Below, piece after piece: positions 27,325-36,205 of a DNA stretch of 64,000 nt (positions are counted from its first letter, which is position 1; each line of letters starts with the position of its first letter). The position numbers were made by a program, and so were the translations under genes. Under the pieces are notes generated by a model that had not been told where the DNA came from, did not search any database, and saw only the letters and a list, made by a program, of their open reading frames with translations. This DNA comes from Candidatus Paceibacterota bacterium (lineage in GTDB: Bacteria; Verrucomicrobiota; Verrucomicrobiia; Limisphaerales; UBA8199): assembly GCA_035452965.1 (NCBI GenBank), contig DAOTCE010000017.1, positions 46,301 to 110,300 on the forward strand, read 5' to 3'.

Positions 27325-27374
27325 CCCCAGTGTGTATCCCATGGGGAGCGCTCCCCATGGGATACACACCGGGG
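27325..27374. repeat. 50-bp palindrome, family P (copy 2)
   Basis: 24-bp arms (one mismatch, A/C) around a 2-bp centre. Same core as 17547-17598 (GTGTATCCCATGGGGAG). Confidence 0.88.
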
Positions 27375-27509
27375 TCCCGCTGGATTGCCGCCGTCCCATC
27401 GCCGTGGCCGGCCTGGGTGGGGGGGGGATGCTGCGGGTTGTCATTTGCGGTTCGGCCAAGGACGCCGTCTCAAAACCTACCCGGCGAGCAGACCCCACCT
27501 CGCACCCCG

Positions 27510-27538
27510 GGCAAGCGGCGCTAGTCCGCACCAGATTA
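27510..27538. repeat. 29-bp direct repeat, left copy
   Basis: Runs from GGCAAGCGGCGCTAGTCCGC to CACCAGATTA; identical to 28720-28748 and 1210 bp away. The pair brackets the secreted gene at 27616-28734. Confidence 0.85.
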
Positions 27539-27615
27539 GCGGGATGGGATTCTCCTTGTGTTCCATTGTGAATTGTGCTAATCCTTAATCGTCGTTCCGA
27601 AAACGGACGCCACCC

Positions 27616-28734
27616 ATGAAAGCACGAGCCTTGAGCGCCTTCCTCGCGTTTAGCTGTCTCATCACGGTCTCCGGGCAGAGCACCGTTGCCTACTTCAGCG
27701 GCCCCTCATTTCAAGTGCCTCTTGAGTTCGCAACTGCTATAGACCTCAACCAGGACGCCGCTGCCGACTTCTCGTTTTGGTCAACCCGCCCACTCATCAC
27801 AACGGATTATCCAAGCAGTGGCGGCGCTTGGCCATATTGCGTTGGCGCGCTGGGCACCAACCAAATGCTGATTACGGGCTACGATGCGCTCCTCCAGCCT
27901 TTTGGCGCGGAAATCGGCAGCGATGCGCCGCCCACCAGCGGTTGGGCTACGCCGCCGTGGTGGGGTGCGGGGTTGGCCGCTTACTGGTGGAGCCGCTATG
28001 GAGCAATCATTGGGGATCAGATTGTTTATTCGGGCTGGAGTGGCCCGTTAGGGAACCTTGGGGTGGCCTATATGGGGGTCCGTGTATGTAGTACTGGCGG
28101 CCCCCGCTACGGTTGGGTTCGTGTTCGGTTGCCCCGACCATACGCTGGCCCAGGCATTAACCTGTTTGAGTACGCGGTTACAGTCGTGGACTGGGCCTAC
28201 GAGACCTGCCCGGATAAGCCCATCCGCGCCGGGGACATTGGTTCAGCCGGCGAATCCGTCCAGTTCACAGTCGAATGGTCCAGCCCGCGCCACGAGGCAG
28301 GCAGTGCGAACCCGGAAGTTGGCACCGGCTCTTTCATCCTTACGGGCAATACGCTGCGCGGCGAGCTGGACCTGGCGGGTCAATTCACCTCCGCGCACAT
28401 CGTCGGCCCGGGGAATCCTCGCCAGCGATCGGAGCCCTTATCTGACTTTGGCCAGCCGCTCGTCTCCAATGTCGGCCGCACTGCCTTCTTCAGCGAGGTG
28501 ACTCTCACCTCTTCGCAGGTCAAGCACCTGTTCCAAGGCAAGTATTCTGTGACCGTTGACAGCGGCGGTCTTACAGGTCGAATTGAGCCTGTTGTACCTG
28601 TTCATAGGACTGGCAGGCATTCGGCAAACAGCGCCCGAGCCCCCAGGGAAGGTTGCGCGGTCTCGCCGAGACCGCAGCCGCATGGCCTACTCGGTCAACG
28701 AGTCACACCTCCCGTCCCAGGCAAGCGGCGCTAG
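27616..28734 (+). CDS. Secreted CHRD-like domain protein, C-terminus probably altered by a repeat
   Basis: 372 residues, signal peptide ending near residue 21 (ALSAFLAFSCLITVSGQ). The N-terminal 200 residues are a beta-rich exported domain. The middle, with SFILTGNTLRGELDLAG and VKHLFQGKYSVTVDSGGLTG, has the spacing of a CHRD (chordin-like) domain. The last 45 residues are Arg/Pro-rich and have no domain character. The TAG stop (28732-28734) lies inside the 29-bp repeat at 28720, so the present end is created by the repeat. The natural C-terminus may have been lost. Confidence 0.6.
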   Translation: MKARALSAFLAFSCLITVSGQSTVAYFSGPSFQVPLEFATAIDLNQDAAADFSFWSTRPLITTDYPSSGGAWPYCVGALGTNQMLITGYDALLQPFGAEIGSDAPPTSGWATPPWWGAGLAAYWWSRYGAIIGDQIVYSGWSGPLGNLGVAYMGVRVCSTGGPRYGWVRVRLPRPYAGPGINLFEYAVTVVDWAYETCPDKPIRAGDIGSAGESVQFTVEWSSPRHEAGSANPEVGTGSFILTGNTLRGELDLAGQFTSAHIVGPGNPRQRSEPLSDFGQPLVSNVGRTAFFSEVTLTSSQVKHLFQGKYSVTVDSGGLTGRIEPVVPVHRTGRHSANSARAPREGCAVSPRPQPHGLLGQRVTPPVPGKRR

Positions 28735-28748
28735 TCCGCACCAGATTA
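28720..28748. repeat. 29-bp direct repeat, right copy
   Basis: Second copy of the repeat at 27510-27538. It supplies the stop codon of the preceding gene and lies about 60 bp before the next gene. Confidence 0.85.
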
Positions 28749-28806
28749 ACCGCTTGCCGGTCCCGCCAAACCGTGCGATAGACAGGTTGTGACTAATGGT
28801 CACGCG

Positions 28807-30240
28807 ATGAGCGACACTGTTTCGCAACGGCCCAACCCGAAGTACGCGTGGCGCGAGGTGGCCCACGAGGGACTGCCCAAACGCTCCGCCTCGGAGCGGG
28901 TGGCCGATTTCCTCGAGATCTACGGCCTCTACGACGAGGCGACCGCCCGCGAGCAGGCGAGCCGCTGCATCCAATGTCCCAACCCGAGCTGTGTTACCGG
29001 TTGCCCTCTCTGCAACCCTATCCCGCAGTGGATGTTGCTGACCGCCGAGGGCCGGTTCCTCGAAGCCGCCGCCGTGCTGGGCTCCGTCACCAACCTGGCG
29101 GAAATCTGCACTCGGATGTGCCCCACCGAACGCCTTTGCGAGGGTTCCTGTGTCCTGAACGGCGTGTCCGAGCCGGTCTCCATCGGCGCCATTGAGCAGT
29201 TTCTCGCCGAGTATGCTTTTGCCCACGGGCAGGCTGGTGCGAGCACCGCCCCGCCCAACGGCCTGCGCGTCGCGGTGGTGGGCTCCGGGCCGGGCGGTCT
29301 TGCGTGCGCCGATGAACTTGCCCGGCGCGGTTATGCCGTCACCATCGTTGACTCGGCGCTCGTGCCGGGGGGGCTGCTGGTGAACGGCACGCCGGCGTTC
29401 AAGGTGGAATACTCCATCGTCCAACGCCGCATTGAAGTGCTGCGGAAGCGGGGCGTGGTCTTCCGCCTGGGCCTTAAGCTCGAGGAGAATCTTGATTTCG
29501 GACAATTGCGCAGCGAGTTCGATGCTGTCTTCCTTGGGTTCGACTCCCGCAAAGCCCGGACCTTGCAGGTTCCCGGCGCCGACCTCCGGGGCGTCATCCA
29601 GGCCCTGCCATTCATCCTCCAAAAGACCACGCCCGTGGTGCTGGACCTGCCGGTTATCGAAGTCTCCGGCAAGCGCGTCGTAGTCGTGGGCGCCGGCGAC
29701 ACAGCGATGGATTGCCTGCGCGCCGCCATCCGCTACGGCGCAAGCGAGGCCGTGTGCGTCTATCGGCGTGCCGAGCCGGATATGCCGTGCACCCGCCACG
29801 AATACGATAACGCCCGCGAGGAAGGTGCGCGATTTGTGTTCCAGGCGGCACCGGTGGCTGTGCTGGGAAACGACCAGCGCCAGGTCGCCGGCCTGCGGCT
29901 CATACGCACGGAGCTCGGCCTGGCGGATTCCAATGGGCTCCGCCCAATCGTGGTTCGCCCGGGCACGGAGTTTGACATGCCGGCGGATTTGATTGTGCTG
30001 GCGCTGGGCTTTGATCGCGTGCCCTGCCCGCACTCGGGCGAGCTCAGCGACCTCGCTGTCAACGATTGGGGGGGCGTGACAGTGGATTTGAACCAGATGA
30101 CCAGCATCCCCGGGGTATTTGCCGGCGGTGATATCGTCCGCGGCCCGAGCCTCGTGCTGCACGCAGTCCGCGATGCTCGCCGGGCCGCCCAACAAATCCA
30201 CGCTTACCTTTCCGAGCGGCACCAGCCGGCCCGCGCTTAA
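28807..30240 (+). CDS. GltD-like NAD(P)-dependent FAD/Fe-S oxidoreductase
   Basis: 477 residues from the ATG at 28807; a GTG six codons upstream (28789) is an alternative. N-terminal Fe-S domain with CIQCPNPSC and CTRMCPTERLCEGSC, a first FAD-binding Rossmann motif VGSGPGGLACADEL (about 160) and a second nucleotide site VVGAGDTAMDC (about 300). This is the layout of the glutamate synthase small subunit and of related stand-alone oxidoreductases that pass electrons between NAD(P)H and Fe-S partners. No gltB is near. Its stop overlaps the convergent hydrogenase protease gene, so a link with hydrogenase electron flow is possible but unproven. Confidence 0.85.
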   Translation: MSDTVSQRPNPKYAWREVAHEGLPKRSASERVADFLEIYGLYDEATAREQASRCIQCPNPSCVTGCPLCNPIPQWMLLTAEGRFLEAAAVLGSVTNLAEICTRMCPTERLCEGSCVLNGVSEPVSIGAIEQFLAEYAFAHGQAGASTAPPNGLRVAVVGSGPGGLACADELARRGYAVTIVDSALVPGGLLVNGTPAFKVEYSIVQRRIEVLRKRGVVFRLGLKLEENLDFGQLRSEFDAVFLGFDSRKARTLQVPGADLRGVIQALPFILQKTTPVVLDLPVIEVSGKRVVVVGAGDTAMDCLRAAIRYGASEAVCVYRRAEPDMPCTRHEYDNAREEGARFVFQAAPVAVLGNDQRQVAGLRLIRTELGLADSNGLRPIVVRPGTEFDMPADLIVLALGFDRVPCPHSGELSDLAVNDWGGVTVDLNQMTSIPGVFAGGDIVRGPSLVLHAVRDARRAAQQIHAYLSERHQPARA

Positions 30241-30707
30241 CCGCTACGCGGATCGGCGGCGCGCTGCTTAACCTCTGCCACCGCGTGTTCGAAGCCGCGT
30301 TGTGCCAGCGGTGAGAGTTCCTCCCCGATGCCAATGTCCTCGACGGGGATGGTCAGCCACCAGGCCTCGGGCGCATGGCCAAACACGTCCCGCGCCACCG
30401 CCAGCAAAGTCGCCGGGCTGGCCGCGTGGGCCATGATTTGAGAACTCGCCGCGGGCAAGAGCTTGCGCATTTGCACTTGGCGTGGCGCATCCACTGCCGC
30501 ATCCACAAAAATGACGAGGCGCGCTTCCGAAACCGCCTCCGCGAGTTCGGGCGTCAGCAACGGGCAAACCAGCGCGCGAACGCCCGGCAGCGCCAGCGAT
30601 GCCACCGTTTCCGCCACCCTGGGCCCTACACCGTCATCCCGCCGCAGCGTGTTGCCGTAGCCGATGACCAGCAGGGCTGCTGGCAGTTCTGGTTCTGCCG
30701 GTGCCAT
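30237..30707 (-). CDS. hoxW: Hydrogenase maturation protease
   Basis: 156 residues from the ATG at 30707. Motif IGYGNTLRRDDGVG (15-28) with the nickel-sensing Asp and the typical C-terminal His region (GHAPEAWWLTIPVEDIGIG). Cleaves the C-terminal tail of the large subunit after nickel insertion; its partner should be HoxH (33432-34862). Starts one base after the preceding TIM-barrel gene and shares its final bases with the stop of the convergent oxidoreductase gene (overlapping TTAA). It is separated from hoxH by three genes and about 2.7 kb. Confidence 0.85.
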   Translation of the reverse strand: MAPAEPELPAALLVIGYGNTLRRDDGVGPRVAETVASLALPGVRALVCPLLTPELAEAVSEARLVIFVDAAVDAPRQVQMRKLLPAASSQIMAHAASPATLLAVARDVFGHAPEAWWLTIPVEDIGIGEELSPLAQRGFEHAVAEVKQRAADPRSG

Positions 30708-30708
30708 C

Positions 30709-31683
30709 CTAATCGGGGTTGCGCCAGGAGCGGGGCGTGGGCTTGGGACCGGGTGGCCGGCCCTCGATCTGCGCGACCAGCCAGTCGAAACCGTCGAGGT
30801 TGTCCTGCAGGCGGACCTGGGCATCCTCGTCGGTGTGGTTCAGAATGCCAAGCGGGCCGTGCCAGCGGCTATCGCGTATGATGCGCAGCAGCTTCAGGTC
30901 AAGGTCCCCCTGGCCAAGGGGCAAAATCTTCTTGCCGAGCTTCTCCCCATCGCGGGTCATGCCATTGAGGTTGAGCGCGAGCAGGTGAGGTTTCATCTTA
31001 CTCAGCAAGGCGGGGAAACGGTCGAGGTGATCATGGCCGTGGTGCAGGTTATAGACAATGCCCACATTGGTGACGCCCCGCTGCCTCAGAAACTCAATGA
31101 CGGCGATTTGGTTTTCCGGGTCGCCAAGCCAAGCCCCGTGGTTATATAGGGCGACCGGGCTGCCCAGTTTGGCCCCCGCCTCGGCGATGAGACGGATGCG
31201 CGCCGCCTCCGCTTCAACGCGGGCTTCCTGCTCCGCATGGTTCCTGGTCGGCTGGCCCCCTCCACTGACCCAAAGCTGGACGCCGCGCAGATTGTGGCGC
31301 CGGAGCACGTCCAGGATTAGCCGCGCTTCGTCGTTCATCTCCCAGGGGAACCACCACGCCAGCAGTCGGACATCGTGACGCCTGAGCGCCTCGATTTCAG
31401 CATCGAACGTCGGGATGTGATTGGCGCGGTAATCGTAGGCGAACAACTTAAGGCCCAGCTTCTCGAGCATCGCCGCCCGTTCTTCCGGCCCGCGCGCTTT
31501 GGCGTCGAACGGCACAATGCACCAGGCGGCCAGGTTCGTCCGGGCAAATAGGCGGTAATCGCCCTTGTTTGGCAGGACCGGCTCAGCGGCGCGGAAGACG
31601 AGAGACGCTGAGGCGCAGGTCCAAATCAGGAGGCAGAGGATCACCTGCATCAGGGTGCCGATATTTCGGGAGTAAGGATTCAT
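30709..31683 (-). CDS. Secreted TIM-barrel sugar isomerase/epimerase-like protein
   Basis: 324 residues, signal peptide about 1-33 (LMQVILCLLIWTCASASLVF). Barrel with metal-type acidic/His residues: VRLLAWWFPWEMNDE, VALYNHGAWLGDPEN, NVGIVYNLHHGHDHLDRF and HLLALNLNGM, in the AP-endonuclease-2/xylose isomerase-like order. Many such secreted proteins in Verrucomicrobia and Planctomycetes act on sugars; the substrate here is unknown. It lies between the PHP gene upstream and hoxW one base downstream. Confidence 0.75.
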   Translation of the reverse strand: MNPYSRNIGTLMQVILCLLIWTCASASLVFRAAEPVLPNKGDYRLFARTNLAAWCIVPFDAKARGPEERAAMLEKLGLKLFAYDYRANHIPTFDAEIEALRRHDVRLLAWWFPWEMNDEARLILDVLRRHNLRGVQLWVSGGGQPTRNHAEQEARVEAEAARIRLIAEAGAKLGSPVALYNHGAWLGDPENQIAVIEFLRQRGVTNVGIVYNLHHGHDHLDRFPALLSKMKPHLLALNLNGMTRDGEKLGKKILPLGQGDLDLKLLRIIRDSRWHGPLGILNHTDEDAQVRLQDNLDGFDWLVAQIEGRPPGPKPTPRSWRNPD

Positions 31684-31716
31684 ATGTTTCGCAGTCGTTG
31701 GATATCTCCGCGGGCG

Positions 31717-32937
31717 TCATCTGCCGGTCCAGACCGGCGCCAGCCAGGCGACTGGTTTGGCCGGTTTGGCGCCTGGCGCATCGCCGCCTCCGGCATTCCA
31801 CACTCGTACAAAGAAGTACCTGTTGGTGGCATCCGTGATCGTGGGTTTCCACGTCACAGAATAGGCGGGTGTGGGAGTGTAAGCCTGCACTATCGCGCCG
31901 CCGTCCTTTACAATGTCTATCTTTGTGAGCTTGTCCCCAGGCCGGCCGGTGTCGGGATCACTGATGGAGATGTCAAACTGGAATGAGTCCGGGCGATGAA
32001 GTGTCGAGCCCATGATCGCGCCGTTCACCGTGTAGCGGCATTGGATGTTGCCTTCCAGCGAGGCATAAGTTCGCCGGTGCTTCATGGCGTCCAGAATGGC
32101 CGCCTTGGTCCGGGCGTTCGCCAGTACGAACGTGCGGGAAGTATGATGCGTGATGCCCCAGAAACCGTGGTTGTCGAGGCCGCATACGGGCGACACTTTC
32201 CAACCCTTGTCCAAGGCGTTTACAAAGGCTTCATAGTGGACCCGGTTGTTGGAATTGATGACCTCCAACAGGGTGAGGATGTCCGCGACTTGAGGGTCGC
32301 ACCAGGCCCAGTCGTTATAGCCGTGGGGCCCAGGGTGATTAAAGCTGGCAACCACCGGGCCATCACCATTGGGCGGGACGGTCTTGAGCCACTGGTATAA
32401 GTAGGGGAGGTCCACGCCTGGCGCCAGGGCGTTCAGGTATTCGCTGCTGTTGATGACATTCAGGTGCCCGGTCCCGTTCGGGCCGTTGTTTTCCGAGTGC
32501 TCATAGCCGGCGATGGCCACGAAACGGGCATCCGTGGCGGCGGCGGCGTCACGCTTGGCGGCTACCCAGGCCGCATTAGTGCGGCTCGGCGGTTGAAAGG
32601 TGGCTTCCTGGGAGTGATCGGTTGTGGTGTAGAAATCGTAGCCCTTGGACTTGGCCAAGGCATAGTGCGCCGAGGGCGGGCCTTGATATTTCTGCCAGTC
32701 CGGTTTCAGCACCTTGGCCTTCGCTGCCTTCTGCTTGCTCGCGCCCGGCTCCGGAACGGGTTTGCCATACTGCTCGCCGTGGCCCCAGGTGTTCGCGGTG
32801 TGGGAGTGCGTGTTGCCGGCATAGATATGGTATTGAGGCAAAGGCGCGCCGGCCTGGCCCAGGGCGACGCCGCCGGCGACCGACAGGCCGGCCAACGCCG
32901 CAATCAAGGAAAACGCCTGAGCGTTCGAGCGATTCAT
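31717..32937 (-). CDS. Secreted PHP-domain metal-dependent hydrolase
   Basis: 406 residues, signal peptide about 1-27. Metal-binding motifs of the PHP family in order: NTHSHT (42-47), TTDHSQEA (about 110), GYEHSEN (about 145), FNHPGPHGY (about 198) and LDNHGFWG (about 260), followed by a beta-sandwich C-terminal domain (about 310-405). Resembles the CehA/McbA-type exported phosphoesterases. Part of a minus-strand run between hoxH and the TIM-barrel gene; its relation to hydrogenase is unclear. Confidence 0.8.
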   Translation of the reverse strand: MNRSNAQAFSLIAALAGLSVAGGVALGQAGAPLPQYHIYAGNTHSHTANTWGHGEQYGKPVPEPGASKQKAAKAKVLKPDWQKYQGPPSAHYALAKSKGYDFYTTTDHSQEATFQPPSRTNAAWVAAKRDAAAATDARFVAIAGYEHSENNGPNGTGHLNVINSSEYLNALAPGVDLPYLYQWLKTVPPNGDGPVVASFNHPGPHGYNDWAWCDPQVADILTLLEVINSNNRVHYEAFVNALDKGWKVSPVCGLDNHGFWGITHHTSRTFVLANARTKAAILDAMKHRRTYASLEGNIQCRYTVNGAIMGSTLHRPDSFQFDISISDPDTGRPGDKLTKIDIVKDGGAIVQAYTPTPAYSVTWKPTITDATNRYFFVRVWNAGGGDAPGAKPAKPVAWLAPVWTGR

Positions 32938-33074
32938 CCGTCATATCTATACTGCCCAAGCGATGCCGGCAATCCGAGAGAGCCCGCCGTTGCCCGGCCA
33001 GGCAACCGCGCGATCCGACTTGGGCGCCGAGCGTGGTTGGACGAAGAACAACATGACGGCGCGCGTGAAGCAGC

Positions 33075-33278
33075 TCAGGTTCGGGCGTGGAGGAAAATGC
33101 GCCGCACCTCGGCGTTGAGTTGTTCTTCCGTCCGATCCGGATGCTGGGCGCGCAGCCCCGCCAGCTTCAGCTTGCGCGCCGACCAGTCGAGTTGCTCCGC
33201 AAGCCGCAAGCGCCGCTCGCCCGGCATGCCGCGAAAGATCTTAACCTGCTTGGGACCGCTTGTTTCGTCAGGCAGCAT
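33075..33278 (-). CDS. Small basic helical protein, unknown function
   Basis: 67 residues from the ATG at 33278; the frame runs to 33314. Contains the block GERRLRLAEQLDWSARKLK followed by AGLRAQHPDRTEEQLNAEVRR, an amphipathic, Arg-rich helical pattern that recurs in small uncharacterised bacterial proteins. About 150 bp downstream of hoxH. Coding call rests on this pattern, so moderate. Confidence 0.5.
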   Translation of the reverse strand: MLPDETSGPKQVKIFRGMPGERRLRLAEQLDWSARKLKLAGLRAQHPDRTEEQLNAEVRRIFLHART

Positions 33279-33431
33279 CAACCACAGGATGCGCCCGAAC
33301 CTGCAACAAAGCAAGCGTGACGCCCGACTGAACGGCCTCCCAAGCCGCGCAGTTTGCAGACTCCCCGCCCCTATTATTACCCGAGCAATCGTCGTCCTCG
33401 TTCGCCGTCTAACCCTCGATAACCGCCCAAG

Positions 33432-34862
33432 TCAACCGCGTGCCAGTTCGTCCAGGACTGCCCCGCCGGGGCCAATGAGCCGGATGTGCAAGGGCATCTG
33501 TCCGACGGCGTGCGTGGAGCAGCTCAGGCAGGGGTCGTAGCAGCGGATGCCGTGCTCGACGCGGTTGAGCATGGGCTCGGTTATCTTGTTGCCGCGCACG
33601 TAATGGCGCGCGATCTGAGCGACGGTCTGATTCATCGCCAGGTTGTTCTGGCCGGTGGCGACGATCATGTTGACCTTCTTGAGCAGGCCGTCGCGGTCCA
33701 CGGTGTAATCGTGGAAGAGCGTGCCGCGGGGGGCCTCGCTGACGCCCACGCCGCGGAGGCTGTTGATGCCAGCGTCGGCGCGCAGGTCTTCGCTGAGCAG
33801 GTCGGCATCGTCCATGTAGGCCTCGACGCGCTCGATTGAGGTCAGGATTTCAATCAGACGCGCATAGTGATAATGGAAGGACGAGATCACCGCGTTGTCG
33901 CCGCGTGTCAGCTTCTTGAACTTCTTCAGCTCGGCGTCGGCCTTGGGCGTGCCCATCTGCTCAGCCACGTTCAGGCGGGCCAGCGGCCCGACCCGGTACA
34001 TGCCGTCCGGGATGCCCAGGGGCGAATAATAGGGCGACTTCAGGTAGGAGGACGTTTGCACCGATTCGCTGATGTATTCGTAGTACTTCTGCGGATCGAG
34101 CTGGTCGGCGATCACACTGCCGCTGCTATCGGTGAACCGAAGCTTGCCGCCGTGATGTTCCCAGCCGCCATCCGGATCCACCAGCCCCATGAAGAGGGAG
34201 GGGAAGTTGCCAAAAATCTGGACTTCCTTCTTGTGCGTTTCGAGCACCTTCTTGAAGAGGTCGAATGCCGTCGCAATGGTGGCATAGGCTTCGGGCAGCC
34301 AGGCGCGGAGGCGCGCGCGGTCTTGCTCGGTGATGGAGCTGCGGACACCGCCGGGCACCGCCCAGGCCGGGTGAATCTTCTGGCCGCCGAGCACCTGGAT
34401 GATCTCCTGGCCGAATTGGCGGAGTCGGATGCCGGCGCGGGCCAGGTCGGCGTTCGAGGCGATCAGGCCAAATACGTTCCGCGTGGCCGGGGGCGTGTCC
34501 CAGCCGAGCAGGAAATCTGGCGCGCTCAGGTGGAAGAAGCTCAAGGCATGGCTCTGGATGATCTGGCCGAGGTTCATGAGCCGGCGCAGCTTGTCGGCGG
34601 CGGGCGGGATATCAACGGCCATGATGGCGTCGCCCGCCTTGGCCGCAGCCAGCAAGTGGCTCACGGGACAGATACCGCAGATGCGCGGGGTAATGCCGGG
34701 CATCTCGCTGTAGGGCCGGCCCTCGCAGAACTTCTCGAACCCGCGGAACTCCACCACGTGGAACTCGGCGTCGGACACATTGCCGGCGTCGTCCAGGAAG
34801 ATGCTGATCTTGGCGTGGCCCTCGATGCGGGTCACGGGGTCAATGACAATACGTTGAGCCAT
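33432..34862 (-). CDS. hoxH: NAD-reducing [NiFe] hydrogenase large subunit
   Basis: 476 residues from the ATG at 34862. Carries the NiFe centre of a bidirectional cytoplasmic hydrogenase. N-terminal ligand motif RICGICPVSH (Cys62, Cys65) and C-terminal DPCLSCSTH (Cys445, Cys448, His451). The 25 residues after His451 are the predicted propeptide removed by HoxW. Last gene of the hoxEFUYH operon, 7 bp after hoxY. The Hyp accessory genes are not in the window. Confidence 0.95.
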   Translation of the reverse strand: MAQRIVIDPVTRIEGHAKISIFLDDAGNVSDAEFHVVEFRGFEKFCEGRPYSEMPGITPRICGICPVSHLLAAAKAGDAIMAVDIPPAADKLRRLMNLGQIIQSHALSFFHLSAPDFLLGWDTPPATRNVFGLIASNADLARAGIRLRQFGQEIIQVLGGQKIHPAWAVPGGVRSSITEQDRARLRAWLPEAYATIATAFDLFKKVLETHKKEVQIFGNFPSLFMGLVDPDGGWEHHGGKLRFTDSSGSVIADQLDPQKYYEYISESVQTSSYLKSPYYSPLGIPDGMYRVGPLARLNVAEQMGTPKADAELKKFKKLTRGDNAVISSFHYHYARLIEILTSIERVEAYMDDADLLSEDLRADAGINSLRGVGVSEAPRGTLFHDYTVDRDGLLKKVNMIVATGQNNLAMNQTVAQIARHYVRGNKITEPMLNRVEHGIRCYDPCLSCSTHAVGQMPLHIRLIGPGGAVLDELARG

Positions 34863-34869
34863 AACGATC

Positions 34870-35463
34870 CTATCCAAATTTGAGCTGGGGACCTTCAAGC
34901 TGCGGCTCCTTGCCTTCGAGCACTTGGACCAAGAAGGCCTTGATGCGGTCGGCCGGCGGGGGGCAGCCGGGCAGGAAGTAGTCCACCCGCACGGCTTCGT
35001 GCACGGGTATCACCCGGGGCAGGAGCACCGGGACGATGCCCGGCTCGTTGGGCAGGCTTGGGTTGTTCTGAGCGCACTCGATGTAGGCGCGCTGCAGGAC
35101 GCTTTCCGCGTTCCCCAGGCCGAGTTGGTTGCGGATGGCGGGCACGTTGGCCGTGACCGCGCAGTCGCCGAACGAGACAAGGACTTTGGTCCGCTCCCGA
35201 ACTTTGTGGAGCAGCTCCAGGTTATCCGCGTTGCAGATGGCGCCCTCGATCAGGCACACGTCCACGGCCTCGGGGTATTCCTTCACGTCGATGACGGGGC
35301 TGTATACCAATTCGACCCTGGTGGCCAGTTCGATCAAGAACTCGTCCAGGTCCAGAAACGACATGTGGCAGCCGGAACAGCCGCCGAACCAAACTGTGGC
35401 CAGGCGCAGGAGCGCCGGCCGGCCGGTGTCCGGCTTCGCTTCCATTTCGTGCTTCGTTTGCAT
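34870..35463 (-). CDS. hoxY: NAD-reducing hydrogenase small subunit
   Basis: 197 residues from the ATG at 35463, one base after hoxU. Carries the proximal [4Fe-4S] cluster: FGGCSGCHMSF (Cys29, Cys32) near the N-terminus, then FGDCA (about 95) and LPGCPPP (about 165). It has no signal peptide and is short, as expected for cytoplasmic group 3d enzymes. Passes electrons from HoxH to the HoxEFU diaphorase. Confidence 0.94.
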   Translation of the reverse strand: MQTKHEMEAKPDTGRPALLRLATVWFGGCSGCHMSFLDLDEFLIELATRVELVYSPVIDVKEYPEAVDVCLIEGAICNADNLELLHKVRERTKVLVSFGDCAVTANVPAIRNQLGLGNAESVLQRAYIECAQNNPSLPNEPGIVPVLLPRVIPVHEAVRVDYFLPGCPPPADRIKAFLVQVLEGKEPQLEGPQLKFG

Positions 35464-35464
35464 A

Positions 35465-36184
35465 CTAGTCGGCAATCCACTGTTTTTTCTCGCGGGCGGT
35501 GACGATGAATTCGAGCTTGGTGCGGTCGCGCTCCATCTCGGCCACCGTCGAGCCTTTGTTGAACAGGGCACCGGTCGGGCAGGACATCACGCACTTGCCG
35601 CACTTGGTGCACGTGTCCGAGGCGCCCCAGGGCTGATTGAGGTCGGTGATGATGCGGGCGCGGCTGCCGCGGCCGGAGACGTTCTTGGTGCCCGCGCCTT
35701 CGATGTGCCAGCAGACGCGCACGCACCGGCCGCAGAGGATGCACCGGTTGTGGTCCATCCCAAAGAGCGGATGCGTGATGTCCACCTCCCACTGAGGGAA
35801 GCGGTAGTCGAAGCGCACGTGGTCCATGCCCTGGCTGTAGGCCAGCGCCTGCAGTTCGCAACGGCCGTTGGACACGCAGACCGCGCAGACATGATTCCGC
35901 TCGGCGAACAGCAGCTCCAGCGTCATGCGCCGGTACTTGCGCAGCCGTTCGCTGTTGGTCTTGATATCCATTCCTTCGCTCACCTTGGTGGTGCAGGCGG
36001 GCAGCAGCTTCGAGACGCCCGTCACCTCCACCAGGCAAAGCCGGCAGGCGCCGACATCATACACGCCTTCCAGGTGGCAGAGCGTCGGGATGGTAATGCC
36101 CGCGTCCCGAGCGGCATCCAGGATGGTTGCGTTCTCGTCGGCGCTGACTTGTTTCCCATCAATCGTTAAAGTTTTTGCAGCCAT
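35465..36184 (-). CDS. hoxU: Hydrogenase diaphorase Fe-S subunit
   Basis: 239 residues. N-terminal plant-type [2Fe-2S] domain with the full C-x10-C-x2-C-x13-C set (Cys36, 47, 50, 64); then a His/Cys motif (HVCAVC...GRC, about 97-108); then two [4Fe-4S] motifs, CILCGRCVRVC (about 148-158) and CTKCGKCVMSC (about 190-200). This order matches HoxU/NuoG N-terminal parts. GGAG about 7 bp before the start is a good ribosome site. Confidence 0.94.
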   Translation of the reverse strand: MAAKTLTIDGKQVSADENATILDAARDAGITIPTLCHLEGVYDVGACRLCLVEVTGVSKLLPACTTKVSEGMDIKTNSERLRKYRRMTLELLFAERNHVCAVCVSNGRCELQALAYSQGMDHVRFDYRFPQWEVDITHPLFGMDHNRCILCGRCVRVCWHIEGAGTKNVSGRGSRARIITDLNQPWGASDTCTKCGKCVMSCPTGALFNKGSTVAEMERDRTKLEFIVTAREKKQWIAD

Positions 36185-36205
36185 AGGTTAGCTCCAGTGC
36201 GTGGG

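Larger units (their letters stand above)
27119..27615. other. Intergenic region with palindrome and 29-bp repeat
   Basis: 497 bp. Contains the second P-family palindrome (27325-27374), a decayed CACTGTC-type palindrome near 27238-27262, a 9-base G tract near 27419-27427, and the first 29-bp direct repeat (27510-27538). No gene recognised. Confidence 0.6.

Noticed and set aside
27419..27427. 9-base G tract as a phase-variation site
   Set aside because: It lies in an intergenic region, not in a coding frame or between promoter boxes I could identify.
30237..30240. Overlapping TTAA stop codons of two convergent genes as something special
   Set aside because: Palindromic TTAA naturally serves both strands; common at convergent ends.
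32464..33540. Plus-strand open frame of 358 codons over the 32.9 kb gap
   Set aside because: Antisense of the PHP gene and the small gene; Arg/Ala/Pro-rich composition without domain pattern.
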